From an uncultured Collinsella sp. (GTDB lineage Bacteria > Actinomycetota > Coriobacteriia > Coriobacteriales > Coriobacteriaceae): a DNA stretch of 5,597 nt. Position numbers and translations under genes: made by a program. How positions within the stretch are numbered: the first letter of the stretch is position 1; each line of letters starts with the position of its first letter. Below the pieces are notes generated by a model that saw only the letters and a list, made by a program, of their open reading frames with translations, searched no databases and was not told the DNA's origin. Positions 1-5,258 of the stretch are shown piece by piece. The stretch is taken from the NCBI GenBank assembly GCA_900555765.1, contig USMA01000082.1, forward strand, positions 1 through 5,597, given 5' to 3'.

Positions 1-756
1 GTTGACGCCCTGATCGCCGACGAACTGGACGTTTTGCCCGAGCATATTATTTGGCGCGACCTGTTCCTGGTCATTCGTCAGGATGCACGCATTTGGGGCT
101 GGGCCGACGAGTTTATCTCGACGCCCAAGCTCGACGACCTGGCCTGCGCCTACACCTCGCTGCAGGCATTTTTGGGTGCCGAGAATGCGCACGCCGTTTC
201 GGTCTTTTGCTGCTTTGATAACGAGGAGGTTGGCTCCGAGACCAAGCAGGGCGCCATGTCGACGTTCTTGGCCGACGCGCTGCGCCGCATCAACGGGTCG
301 CTGGGCTTCGATGACGAGTCGTACCACCGCGCACTTGCCGCTTCGATGCTCGTGAGCTGCGACAACGCGCATGCCGTGCACCCCAACCACGCCGAGAAGT
401 GCGATGCCCGCAACCGGGTTGTGCTTAACGGCGGCATCGTCATCAAGGAAGCCGCCAACCAGCACTACTGCACCGATGCTTTTAGCCGCGCGGTGTTCCA
501 GGCTATCTGCGATGACGCCGACGTGCCCACGCAGGCCTTCGCCAACAAGAGCGATATGGCCGGCGGCTCCACGCTCGGCAATCTGTCCAATATGCAGGCG
601 AGCATGCATGCCGTGGACGTGGGCCTGCCGCAGCTGGCCATGCACTCGAGCTACGAGACCGGCGGCGTGCGCGACGTGATGTACGCCATCCGCGCCCTCA
701 CCGCCTTCTACGAGCGAAACCTAACCATCAACGGCGCCGAAAGTGTGGAGCTCTAA
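1..756 (+). CDS. M18 family aminopeptidase (aspartyl aminopeptidase type), C-terminal part
   Basis: This is a cytosolic zinc metallo-exopeptidase that removes N-terminal residues from peptides; classical members prefer Asp or Glu. The frame is open from base 1, so the N-terminus, including the first zinc ligand (HxD), lies outside the window. Visible family motifs, numbered from the first codon in the window, are the bridging-metal Asp in KLDDL (residue 45), the catalytic and ligand Glu pair in DNEEVGS (75-76), the ligand Asp in CDNAHAVHPN (121), a glycine-rich MAGGSTLG stretch and the last ligand His in MHSSYE (215). The metal site is therefore complete apart from the missing N-terminal His. 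A TTG at base 34 could be mistaken for a start, but homologous sequence continues upstream of it. The gene stops at TAA 754-756, directly against the next ATG. M18 enzymes of anaerobes are often called ApeB. The family assignment is firm; substrate preference is not visible here. Confidence 0.95.
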   Translation, partial: VDALIADELDVLPEHIIWRDLFLVIRQDARIWGWADEFISTPKLDDLACAYTSLQAFLGAENAHAVSVFCCFDNEEVGSETKQGAMSTFLADALRRINGSLGFDDESYHRALAASMLVSCDNAHAVHPNHAEKCDARNRVVLNGGIVIKEAANQHYCTDAFSRAVFQAICDDADVPTQAFANKSDMAGGSTLGNLSNMQASMHAVDVGLPQLAMHSSYETGGVRDVMYAIRALTAFYERNLTINGAESVEL

Positions 757-939
757 ATGCGAGCCGAAGAAATGAAGGCCGAGCGTGGGGCTCAGCTTAT
801 TGATCGGGGTTTACAACTGTTCGTCGCCGCTTGCCATGAGTCAGGGGTCGACGTGTCCAAGGCGCGACCAACGAGTGCTGAAGAACTCAAGCGTAACGCC
901 TATTCGGACCGCTATGACGAGGAGACGGACTGGCTCTAA
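757..939 (+). CDS. 60-residue hypothetical protein, coupled to the M18 gene
   Basis: I do not recognise this protein. Its ATG follows the M18 stop with no gap (TAAATG), and a GGAG Shine-Dalgarno at 747-750 lies inside the end of the M18 gene, six bases upstream. This points to translational coupling. The frame ends with tandem in-frame stops (TAA 937-939, TAG 940-942). The product looks like a helical N-terminal half (residues 1-29), a short linker and a polar C-terminal tail rich in Asp and Glu ending in DRYDEETDWL. There is no signal peptide or membrane segment. The overall charge is mildly acidic and there is one Cys. The size and acidic tail would fit a small regulator, adaptor or antitoxin-like protein, but no partner toxin gene follows, so no function is assigned. 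A second ATG at codon 6 is possible but has poorer spacing. Confidence 0.7.
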   Translation: MRAEEMKAERGAQLIDRGLQLFVAACHESGVDVSKARPTSAEELKRNAYSDRYDEETDWL

Positions 940-1017
940 TAGGCGAAACGTCGAAAACGCCAGATGAATGTCTGATATCACTTTGACAAAAGTATCGCAG
1001 ACAGAACCAACGTCATA

Positions 1018-1044
1018 GTGCAAACTAACCTGACCCCATTGCAC
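1018..1044 (+). repeat. Stem-loop with AACCTGACCC loop (copy A)
   Basis: GTGCAA at 1018-1023 pairs with TTGCAC at 1039-1044 around the 15-base loop ACTAACCTGACCCCA. The loop core AACCTGACCC (1027-1036) recurs as AACCTGTCCC in the loop of the stem-loop at 2194-2228, read on the minus strand, although the stems differ. No T-run follows, so it is not an intrinsic terminator. I infer a small interspersed repeat; copy number cannot be judged from this window. Confidence 0.5.
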
Positions 1045-1095
1045 CAAACAGCTGGATTGAGCTGTTAAGACACCGCGGGTTGAGCAAACGTCAGC

Positions 1096-1199
1096 GAGCG
1101 ACGCCCAGAGCGAACAAGTTGGCATGAAAAAGGCGAGGCATTGACCTTCTGGTCATGCCTCGCCTTTTGAATGACAAATTGTCGCTCTGGGCGGCGCGC
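1096..1199. repeat. Outer inverted repeat nesting the terminator
   Basis: CGCCCAGAGCGA at 1102-1113 is perfectly complementary to TCGCTCTGGGCG at 1182-1193. Shorter imperfect pairing extends outwards (1096-1100 with 1195-1199) and inwards (1115-1120 with 1176-1181). The terminator hairpin lies in the middle, so transcripts from either strand could fold a long cruciform-like double stem of about 104 bases. Confidence 0.6.
1128..1168. terminator. Bidirectional intrinsic terminator
   Basis: AAAAGGCGAGGCA (1128-1140) and TGACC (1142-1146) pair with GGTCA (1151-1155) and TGCCTCGCCTTTT (1156-1168), with one bulged T at 1141 and a TTCT loop. The GC-rich stem is flanked by a T-run on the plus strand (1165-1168) and a run of five A at 1127-1131, which is a T-run on the minus strand. 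It lies between convergent genes and would end both the M18 unit and the dehydrogenase transcript. Confidence 0.88.
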
Positions 1200-1211
1200 A
1201 GCGTCGACCGG

Positions 1212-1235
1212 TCCGCCGTTCGTTAGAACGGCGGA
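1212..1235. other. Perfect 10-bp hairpin just after the dehydrogenase stop
   Basis: TCCGCCGTTC (1212-1221) and GAACGGCGGA (1226-1235) form a perfect 10-bp stem with a four-base loop. It lies three bases beyond the dehydrogenase stop codon on the minus strand. No T-run follows on either strand, so it is more likely a 3'-end RNA-stabilising structure upstream of the true terminator than a terminator itself. Confidence 0.6.
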
Positions 1236-1238
1236 ACC

Positions 1239-2174
1239 CTAATGTTCAATCCAGCAGCGAAGCGTCTCGCCAGCCTGAAGATGACGAAGGTTCTCCGCGG
1301 CGATGTCGACCACGTTATTGAGCGTGGCGTCTAGGTGGAACCAGCCCGAGATATGCGGCGTGATGAGCATGTTGGGCGCATCCCACAGGGGGCTTGCCGC
1401 GGGCAGCGGCTCGGGGTCGGTGACATCGACCGCGGCGCCGGCAAGGTGTCCGGACTCGAGTGCTGCAACCAGGTCGTCGGCAACCACAAGGTCACCGCGG
1501 CCGCCGTTGGCAAAGAAGGCGCCCGGCTTCATCGCGGCGAAGAACTCGGCATTCGCAAGACCGCGGGTCTCGGGCGTGCTGGGCATAAAGGATGCGACGA
1601 TATCAGCCTCGGCCAGGCGCTCGGACAGGGCGTCCATGCCGTCCATGTCCTCAAATACAATGGGGTAGACGAGCGGATGACGCTTGATGCCGCGGACGTG
1701 CGCGCCCATGTTGCGGCAGAGCGTTGCGAAGTGACCGCCAATGTCGCCCGCGCCCAGCACCAGCACATTGGCATTTTTGAGCGAGGTGACCGGGCCCAAG
1801 TCCTCCCAGCGATGCTCGCGCTGCAAGTCGTGGTAGCCGGGCAGGCGCTTCATCATGGAAAGGACCATGGCAAACATGTGCTCGCTCACGGCCTGACCGT
1901 AGGCGCCGATTGAGCAAGACAGCTTGGCTTCAGCCGGCACGGTGCCGGCGGCAAGGTAGTCGTCATAGCCCGCGGTCTGCAGTTGCAGCAGTTGAAGGTG
2001 CTCGCATGCGGGGAGCATGGCGGGGTCAACGTTGCCCAGAATCACGTCGGCGTCAGCGACTTGCTCGTGCGTGACAGCGTCGGCGCTCGTGTAGATAAAG
2101 TCCTCGCCCGGAGCGCTCGACTCAAGAATTGCGCGATGGTGGTCGTTGACGGGCAGCAAAACCAAGATGTTCAC
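1239..2174 (-). CDS. D-isomer-specific 2-hydroxyacid dehydrogenase, probably NADP-preferring
   Basis: This 311-residue soluble enzyme should interconvert a 2-oxoacid and a D-2-hydroxyacid with a nicotinamide cofactor. The N-terminal half is the substrate-binding domain. A Rossmann domain follows, with GAGDIG at 141-146, and a C-terminal helix returns to the first domain. The catalytic triad is present: Arg226 in GGRGDLV, Glu255 in DPEPLP and His274 in TPHISGW. The end of the second Rossmann strand reads GIKRHP (162-167) rather than carrying the usual NAD-binding Asp, which suggests NADP(H) use as in glyoxylate/hydroxypyruvate reductases. I chose the GTG at 2174-2172 because AAAGGA lies six bases upstream and family similarity begins at once (NILVLLP). 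Starting at the ATG at 2249 would translate a hairpin repeat into 25 spurious residues. The gene follows map on the same strand but is separated from it by a terminator. The exact substrate is unknown. Confidence 0.9.
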   Translation of the reverse strand: MNILVLLPVNDHHRAILESSAPGEDFIYTSADAVTHEQVADADVILGNVDPAMLPACEHLQLLQLQTAGYDDYLAAGTVPAEAKLSCSIGAYGQAVSEHMFAMVLSMMKRLPGYHDLQREHRWEDLGPVTSLKNANVLVLGAGDIGGHFATLCRNMGAHVRGIKRHPLVYPIVFEDMDGMDALSERLAEADIVASFMPSTPETRGLANAEFFAAMKPGAFFANGGRGDLVVADDLVAALESGHLAGAAVDVTDPEPLPAASPLWDAPNMLITPHISGWFHLDATLNNVVDIAAENLRHLQAGETLRCWIEH

Positions 2175-2180
2175 AAGTAG

Positions 2181-2186
2181 TCCTTT
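2181..2186 (-). promoter_or_regulatory. Ribosome binding site deciding the GTG start of the dehydrogenase
   Basis: The minus strand reads AAAGGA, then six bases, then GTG at 2174-2172. This sets the start downstream of the 2194-2228 hairpin. The longer in-frame ATG at 2249 would place that repeat inside the protein. Confidence 0.75.
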
Positions 2187-2193
2187 CCGCTTG

Positions 2194-2228
2194 ACCCGCC
2201 AAAAAGGGACAGGTTTATTTTGGCGGGT
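2194..2228 (-). repeat. Stem-loop with AACCTGTCCC loop (copy B) in the dehydrogenase leader
   Basis: ACCCGCCAAAA (2194-2204) pairs perfectly with TTTTGGCGGGT (2218-2228), an 11-bp stem with a 13-base loop. On the minus strand the loop contains AACCTGTCCC, nearly the same as the loop of the 1018-1044 stem-loop. The hairpin ends eight bases before the ribosome binding site of the dehydrogenase, so if transcribed it could affect translation or mRNA stability. On the plus strand the stem is followed by a short T-run, but no plus-strand gene lies upstream to be terminated. Confidence 0.65.
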
Positions 2229-2245
2229 TTTATCAGGCAAAACGT

Positions 2246-2295
2246 TCAAACAAAAACGCCGGATGCTAGACGAGCGTGCCCGTCAGCATCCGGCG
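2246..2295 (-). terminator. Intrinsic terminator of map
   Basis: On the minus strand CGCCGGATGCT (complement of 2285-2295) pairs with AGCATCCGGCG (complement of 2257-2267), an 11-bp GC-rich stem. An inner GACG/CGTC stem extends it past one bulged base. The stem is followed by TTTTTGTTTGA (complement of 2246-2256). It begins nine bases after the map stop codon and should separate map from the dehydrogenase transcript. Confidence 0.88.
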
Positions 2296-2304
2296 CATCC
2301 ACGG

Positions 2305-3192
2305 CTACCAGCTCAGCAGCTCGTAGCCGTCCTCGGTCACTACGAGCTGTACCTCGCACTGGGCCGAATCGCTGCCGTCCTTGGTGCGCACACACCAGCC
2401 GTCGCCCTTGCTAATCTTGATGTCGGGCGCTCCGGCGTTGACCATGGGCTCGATGGTAAAGACCATGCCCGGGGCCATGATGGTGTCCACGTCGGGCGCC
2501 TCGGTGGTAAAGCCCACAAACGGGTCCTCGTGGAACTCCTTGCCAATGCCGTGTCCGCCGTACTCGCGCACCACGCTAAAGCCGGCGTCCTCTACCGTCT
2601 TTTGCACAGCCTCGGCCATAACAGAGAGCGGCAGCCACGGCTTGACGGCGGCCAGGCCCGCTTCCACGCTGGCGCGGGTCACGTCGACCAGGCGCTGGCG
2701 CTCGGCCGAGACCTCGCCGATGCAGAACATGCGGCTCGAATCGCTAAAGTAGCCGTCCAGAATCGTGGAGCAGTCCACGTTGATGATATCGCCCTCGTGC
2801 AGCACGTCCGTATCGCAGGGGATGCCGTGACAGACCACGTCGTTGATCGAGGTGCACACGCTCTTGGGGTAGCCCTCATAGTTGAGGTCAGCCGGCGTGC
2901 CACCGTGTTCGATGGTGTAGTCGTAGATCATCTGGTCGATCTGGTTGGTGGTCATGCCCGCGGCGATGTGCTCGCCTACGTAGTCGAGCACGCCCACGTT
3001 GATGGCGGCCGAGCGCTTGATGCCCTCGATGTCGGCGGGTGTCTTGTAGAGCGTGCGGGGCAGAACCTCCCAGCCCTCTTCCCACTAGCGCGCGAGGCGC
3101 TCATCAAAGGCGCTATGGCATTTCTTGTATTTCTTGCCGCTGCCGCACCAGCAAGCGTCGTTGCGGCCGGGCACGGGTCCATTGTCAAACAT
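2305..3192 (-). pseudogene. map: Type I methionine aminopeptidase with N-terminal SEC-C zinc motif, interrupted by an in-frame TAG
   Basis: The enzyme removes the initiator Met from new proteins at the ribosome. ATG 3192-3190 has AAGGA eight bases upstream. Residues 10-26 form a SEC-C zinc motif ([13 protein letters not shown]; Cys14, Cys16, Cys25, His26). Codon 36 is TAG (3087-3085). The frame then continues without a break through the catalytic domain, from KTPADIEGI to ELLSW, ending at TAG 2307-2305. All active-site residues are present: His122 (VCHGIP), Asp140 and Asp151, His214 (GGHGIG), Glu248 (FTIEPM) and Glu280 (SAQCE). The total is 295 codons, a normal length for SEC-C Map proteins. 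Only the linker codon is wrong, so this is a fresh nonsense mutation, a sequence error, or readthrough. Without readthrough, the first product is a 35-residue zinc peptide. Restart is doubtful: the next in-frame GTG (2997) has no ribosome binding site and loses the first catalytic-domain helix. Family assignment is sure; its functional state is not. Confidence 0.85.
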
Positions 3193-3217
3193 GGCTAACT
3201 TCCTTTCATTCGCAGCT

Positions 3218-3223
3218 AGTATA
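3218..3223 (-). promoter_or_regulatory. Candidate -10 element of map
   Basis: The minus strand reads TATACT here, five of six matches to the sigma-A -10 consensus, 25 bases upstream of the map ATG. A start near 3211 would give a leader of about 19 bases containing the AAGGA ribosome binding site. No good -35 hexamer is visible 16-18 bases further up, so map may also be served by readthrough from the radical SAM gene, whose stop lies 55 bases upstream with no terminator between them. Confidence 0.4.
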
Positions 3224-3247
3224 GCCCACTCACAGGGCAGCTGCGCG

Positions 3248-4030
3248 CTAGTAGCTCACCTGGCAGGGAATGCCGAGGGCTTGGACGCGCGCGGCAATGG
3301 CGTCGAGCACCTCGGGCGCCGCTTTAGCAAGGCCGGCGACCGGTGTCTCGCGCGCCACCGTGTAGATGGTCGCTTCTTGCGGGCGAATGCGCTCAAGCGC
3401 CACGAGCCAGGGGGCAACGTACTCCTCGCCGGTGTTGTCGATGGGCTTGCCCTGATACTCACCGGTCAAAAAGATCGTCTGGATAATAACGTGACCGTCA
3501 AAGCTTTCGAACGTCTCAATCTGGTGCTCGACGTCGTAGGGGCCAACAGGCTGGTCGAGCAGCTGGATAAACGCCGGGTCGACGGTATCGAGCTTAAGAA
3601 TGTTGTCGTCGACCATCATGAGCGCATCGTGTACCTGGGGACGGTCGGCGCGTGTGCCGTTGGAGAGCACGGCGATCTTGGAGTTTGGGGCAAGCTCGTC
3701 GCGCAGCGCGACGGCGCCGGCGATGGCCTGCGGAAACTCCGGCGCGGCGGTGGGCTCGCCGTTGCCTGCGAAGGTGATCACATCGGGGAGCTCGCCCTCG
3801 GCTGCCATCTCGCGCAGCTTTGCCTCGAGCGCGTCGAGCACCACGGCAGCCGTGTTATACGGCTCGTGGCAGGGGCGCTCGGCATTGAGGCCGTTTTCGC
3901 AGTAAATGCAGTCGAACGTGCAGATTTAGCCGCTGGCCGGCATCATGTTGACGCCGAGCGAGAGACCAAGGCGACGGCTGCGAACGGGCCCAAAGATGGG
4001 GCTGGCATTCAAAAACGTAGACATAGACAT
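3248..4030 (-). pseudogene. Radical SAM protein (COG0731-like), interrupted by an in-frame TAA
   Basis: Radical SAM enzymes bind a [4Fe-4S] cluster and cleave S-adenosylmethionine to start radical chemistry. The open N-terminal segment contains FGPVRSRRLGLSLGVN, typical of this COG0731-like group. Codon 35 is TAA (3928-3926), exactly where a Lys is expected before the cluster motif. The frame continues directly with ICTFDCIYCENG, giving Cys37, Cys41 and Cys44 (Cx3Cx2C). It then runs through TFAGNGEPT, a GGE-like SAM-binding motif, and VLSNGT to the TAG at 3250-3248. The total is 260 codons, a normal domain length. One base change (AAA to TAA) explains the break, and no indel is seen. Two ATGs compete, at 4030 and 4024; GAGGAG lies three bases before the first and nine before the second, so the shorter start may be the real one. 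Terminated early, the product lacks the cluster Cys residues and would be inactive. The substrate is unknown. Confidence 0.85.
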
Positions 4031-4055
4031 ATGCTCCTCAAGACAATTGTGCCTA

Positions 4056-4064
4056 AGCATAGCA
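4056..4064 (-). promoter_or_regulatory. Candidate extended -10 promoter of the radical SAM gene
   Basis: The minus strand reads TGCTATGCT, an extended -10 (TGnTATnnT). Transcription would start near 4049 and give a leader of about 20 bases containing the GAGGAG ribosome binding site. No convincing -35 is seen, which is acceptable for an extended -10 promoter. Confidence 0.35.
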
Positions 4065-4160
4065 TCGGCTCCGAAGCAAGGTGCGGGCTCTTGCTTTACA
4101 AGTTTCGTTTTTGCACGTCGCTCATTATGCCGTGCCATGAAAAGCCTCATGTCGGGTACA

Positions 4161-4174
4161 GTTAATCTGTTAAC
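4161..4174 (+). promoter_or_regulatory. Palindrome GTTAATCTGTTAAC, possible operator for the hydrolase
   Basis: GTTAA and TTAAC flank TCTG in the divergent intergenic space between the radical SAM gene and the hydrolase. The right arm overlaps TTAACA (4170-4175), which resembles a -35 hexamer on the plus strand, but the matching -10 (TGTCTA, 4193-4198) is poor. The position fits an operator acting on the plus-strand hydrolase gene, whose ATG is at 4250. Confidence 0.25.
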
Positions 4175-4249
4175 AAAGCGTAAAGCTATGCGTGTCTATC
4201 CAACCGTTCTGACGGGCAACTGAATGGGCATTGACGATGGGAACACAGT

Positions 4250-5047
4250 ATGGATTTTACGGTTGAGAATGCGGGCACCACGATCGCCTGTCGCGAGTAT
4301 GCCGGCCCGGTTGTATCGTCCGATACGCCCGCCTTGGTGTGCGTGCACGGCGCCTGCGTCGACGGCGTCTTCTTTGACGCCATCGCCCGCGAGCTCGCCT
4401 GTGACTACCGCGTCATTGCCTACGATCGCCGCGGTTGCGGCGAGAGCGGCGACGCTGCAGACGGACGCTACGACCTCGCCGCCCAAGCCGCCGACCTGCA
4501 GGCCGTTATTGAGCATATCGGCGCTCCGGCAAACGTGCTCGCGCACAGTGCCGGTACGCTGGTGACCCTGGAGCTTCTCCGTGCAAACCCCGCCATAATC
4601 TCGCGTGCGATTCTGCATGAACCCGCCGTGACGGATGATGGTGCCGGCCTGGGCGCGGCCCCAGTTTTGCTCGAGATGATCGCCGCGGGAAAGGTCTCCA
4701 GGGCATTACGGGCCTTCCTGGGCGCCATCGGCGATTCGGACCCTGAGGCCCCCAAGTTAACCGAGGCAGAAGCCAAGTATGCCCTGCGCAACGGCCGCAG
4801 TTTCATGGCGAACGAATACGGGATTACTATGACCCGCGTTCCCGATTGGAATAGCGTTCGCGCGTCAAAAACGGTGGCCGCCGTGCTCCTGGGCGAGCTC
4901 TCGATTGGCACGCCCCGCGAGGCTGGCACGCGAGCGGCTGCCGAATATCTCGATTGCCCTCTCGTGACGATCCCGGGTGCGCATAACGGTCTGCGCGATC
5001 GCCCGGCAGCGGCTGCCCGGGCTGTCCGTGGCATCCTGGGGCTCTAA
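4250..5047 (+). CDS. Alpha/beta hydrolase
   Basis: This 265-residue soluble protein has the alpha/beta-hydrolase pattern. VHGACVDG (32-39) supplies the His-Gly oxyanion region, and YDRRGCGES (58-66) is the usual turn after the third core strand. AHSAG (98-102) is the nucleophile elbow with Ser100, where Ala replaces the more common first Gly. GAHNGL (243-248) carries the catalytic His245. The acidic triad member is not obvious: Glu216 in GELS is best placed, and Glu124 in HEPAV is an alternative. The region at about 140-200 would be a helical cap. There is no signal peptide or lipase-like feature, so an intracellular esterase, hydrolase or related enzyme on a small substrate is likely. The start at ATG 4250 has only a weak TGGGAA ribosome binding site, which suggests modest expression. 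The gene is transcribed divergently from the radical SAM gene and ends without an obvious terminator. The substrate cannot be told. Confidence 0.88.
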   Translation: MDFTVENAGTTIACREYAGPVVSSDTPALVCVHGACVDGVFFDAIARELACDYRVIAYDRRGCGESGDAADGRYDLAAQAADLQAVIEHIGAPANVLAHSAGTLVTLELLRANPAIISRAILHEPAVTDDGAGLGAAPVLLEMIAAGKVSRALRAFLGAIGDSDPEAPKLTEAEAKYALRNGRSFMANEYGITMTRVPDWNSVRASKTVAAVLLGELSIGTPREAGTRAAAEYLDCPLVTIPGAHNGLRDRPAAAARAVRGILGL

Positions 5048-5191
5048 CACTCGCAATGGCCAAAGCAGGCTTCACCCGCAAACGTTTCGGCCGTGTTAAC
5101 AAATGTGCTCAAAACCTCACGTCTGCGACTTCAATCGCGCCGCCTGCCAACTCATAAAAATGTAACAGCATTCACGTACTTACCTGCATCG

Positions 5192-5209
5192 ACAAGGTGT
5201 TACCCTTGT
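5192..5209 (+). promoter_or_regulatory. Inverted repeat, possible operator of the downstream signalling gene
   Basis: ACAAGG (5192-5197) and CCTTGT (5204-5209) are perfectly inverted around TGTTAC. The right arm overlaps the -35 candidate TTGTAG at 5206-5211. A longer-range inverted pair, GTAACA (5162-5167) and TGTTAC (5198-5203), includes the central bases. The position just upstream of a promoter fits a repressor or activator site; no regulator is identified. Confidence 0.35.
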
Positions 5210-5234
5210 AGCATTTGGAACCCACCGCTACCAT
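5206..5234 (+). promoter_or_regulatory. Candidate sigma-A promoter
   Basis: TTGTAG (5206-5211) and TACCAT (5229-5234) are separated by 17 bases. The matches to consensus are three and four of six. Transcription would start about 5241, giving an 18-base leader that contains the AAAGGG ribosome binding site at 5247-5252. Confidence 0.3.
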
Positions 5235-5258
5235 GCGAAACTATCGAAAGGGCCCCAT

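Larger units (their letters stand above)
940..1238. other. Non-coding convergent intergenic region rich in palindromes
   Basis: No supportable gene lies here. The stretch separates the plus-strand M18 unit from the minus-strand dehydrogenase. It contains a stem-loop with an AACCTGACCC loop (1018-1044), a small 7-bp hairpin (AACAGCT 1047-1053 / AGCTGTT 1060-1066, six-base loop), a bidirectional terminator (1128-1168) inside a larger inverted repeat (1096-1199), and a perfect 10-bp hairpin (1212-1235). A reading frame on the minus strand across 841-1125 has no family features and overlaps the 60-residue gene, so it is not annotated. Confidence 0.7.

Noticed and set aside
983..988. Perfect TTGACA as a promoter -35
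   Set aside because: No acceptable -10 lies 16-18 bases downstream, and no plus-strand gene follows before the terminator.
841..1125. Minus-strand open frame of 94 codons across the 60-residue gene and the intergenic region
   Set aside because: It crosses the AACCTGACCC stem-loop, overlaps the better-supported plus-strand gene and has no recognisable features.
2888..3085. Alternative minus-strand frame starting with GTG overlapping the map TAG (starts MGRGLGGSAP)
   Set aside because: It is in the wrong frame for the catalytic domain and encodes no family sequence, so it does not rescue map by a frameshift restart.
2146..3198. Long plus-strand open frame (350 codons) antisense to map
   Set aside because: It mirrors the minus-strand coding region, shows no family motif, and the minus strand encodes a textbook Map. 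Open antisense frames are common in GC-rich DNA.
3125..4165. Long plus-strand open frame (346 codons) antisense to the radical SAM gene
   Set aside because: The same reasoning applies: Cx3Cx2C and GNGEPT on the minus strand define the gene, and the antisense product has low-complexity composition and no ribosome binding site worth noting.
5056..5157. 33-codon plus-strand frame right after the hydrolase stop (starts MAKAGFTRKR)
   Set aside because: It has no convincing ribosome binding site and no known family; too short to support from sequence alone.
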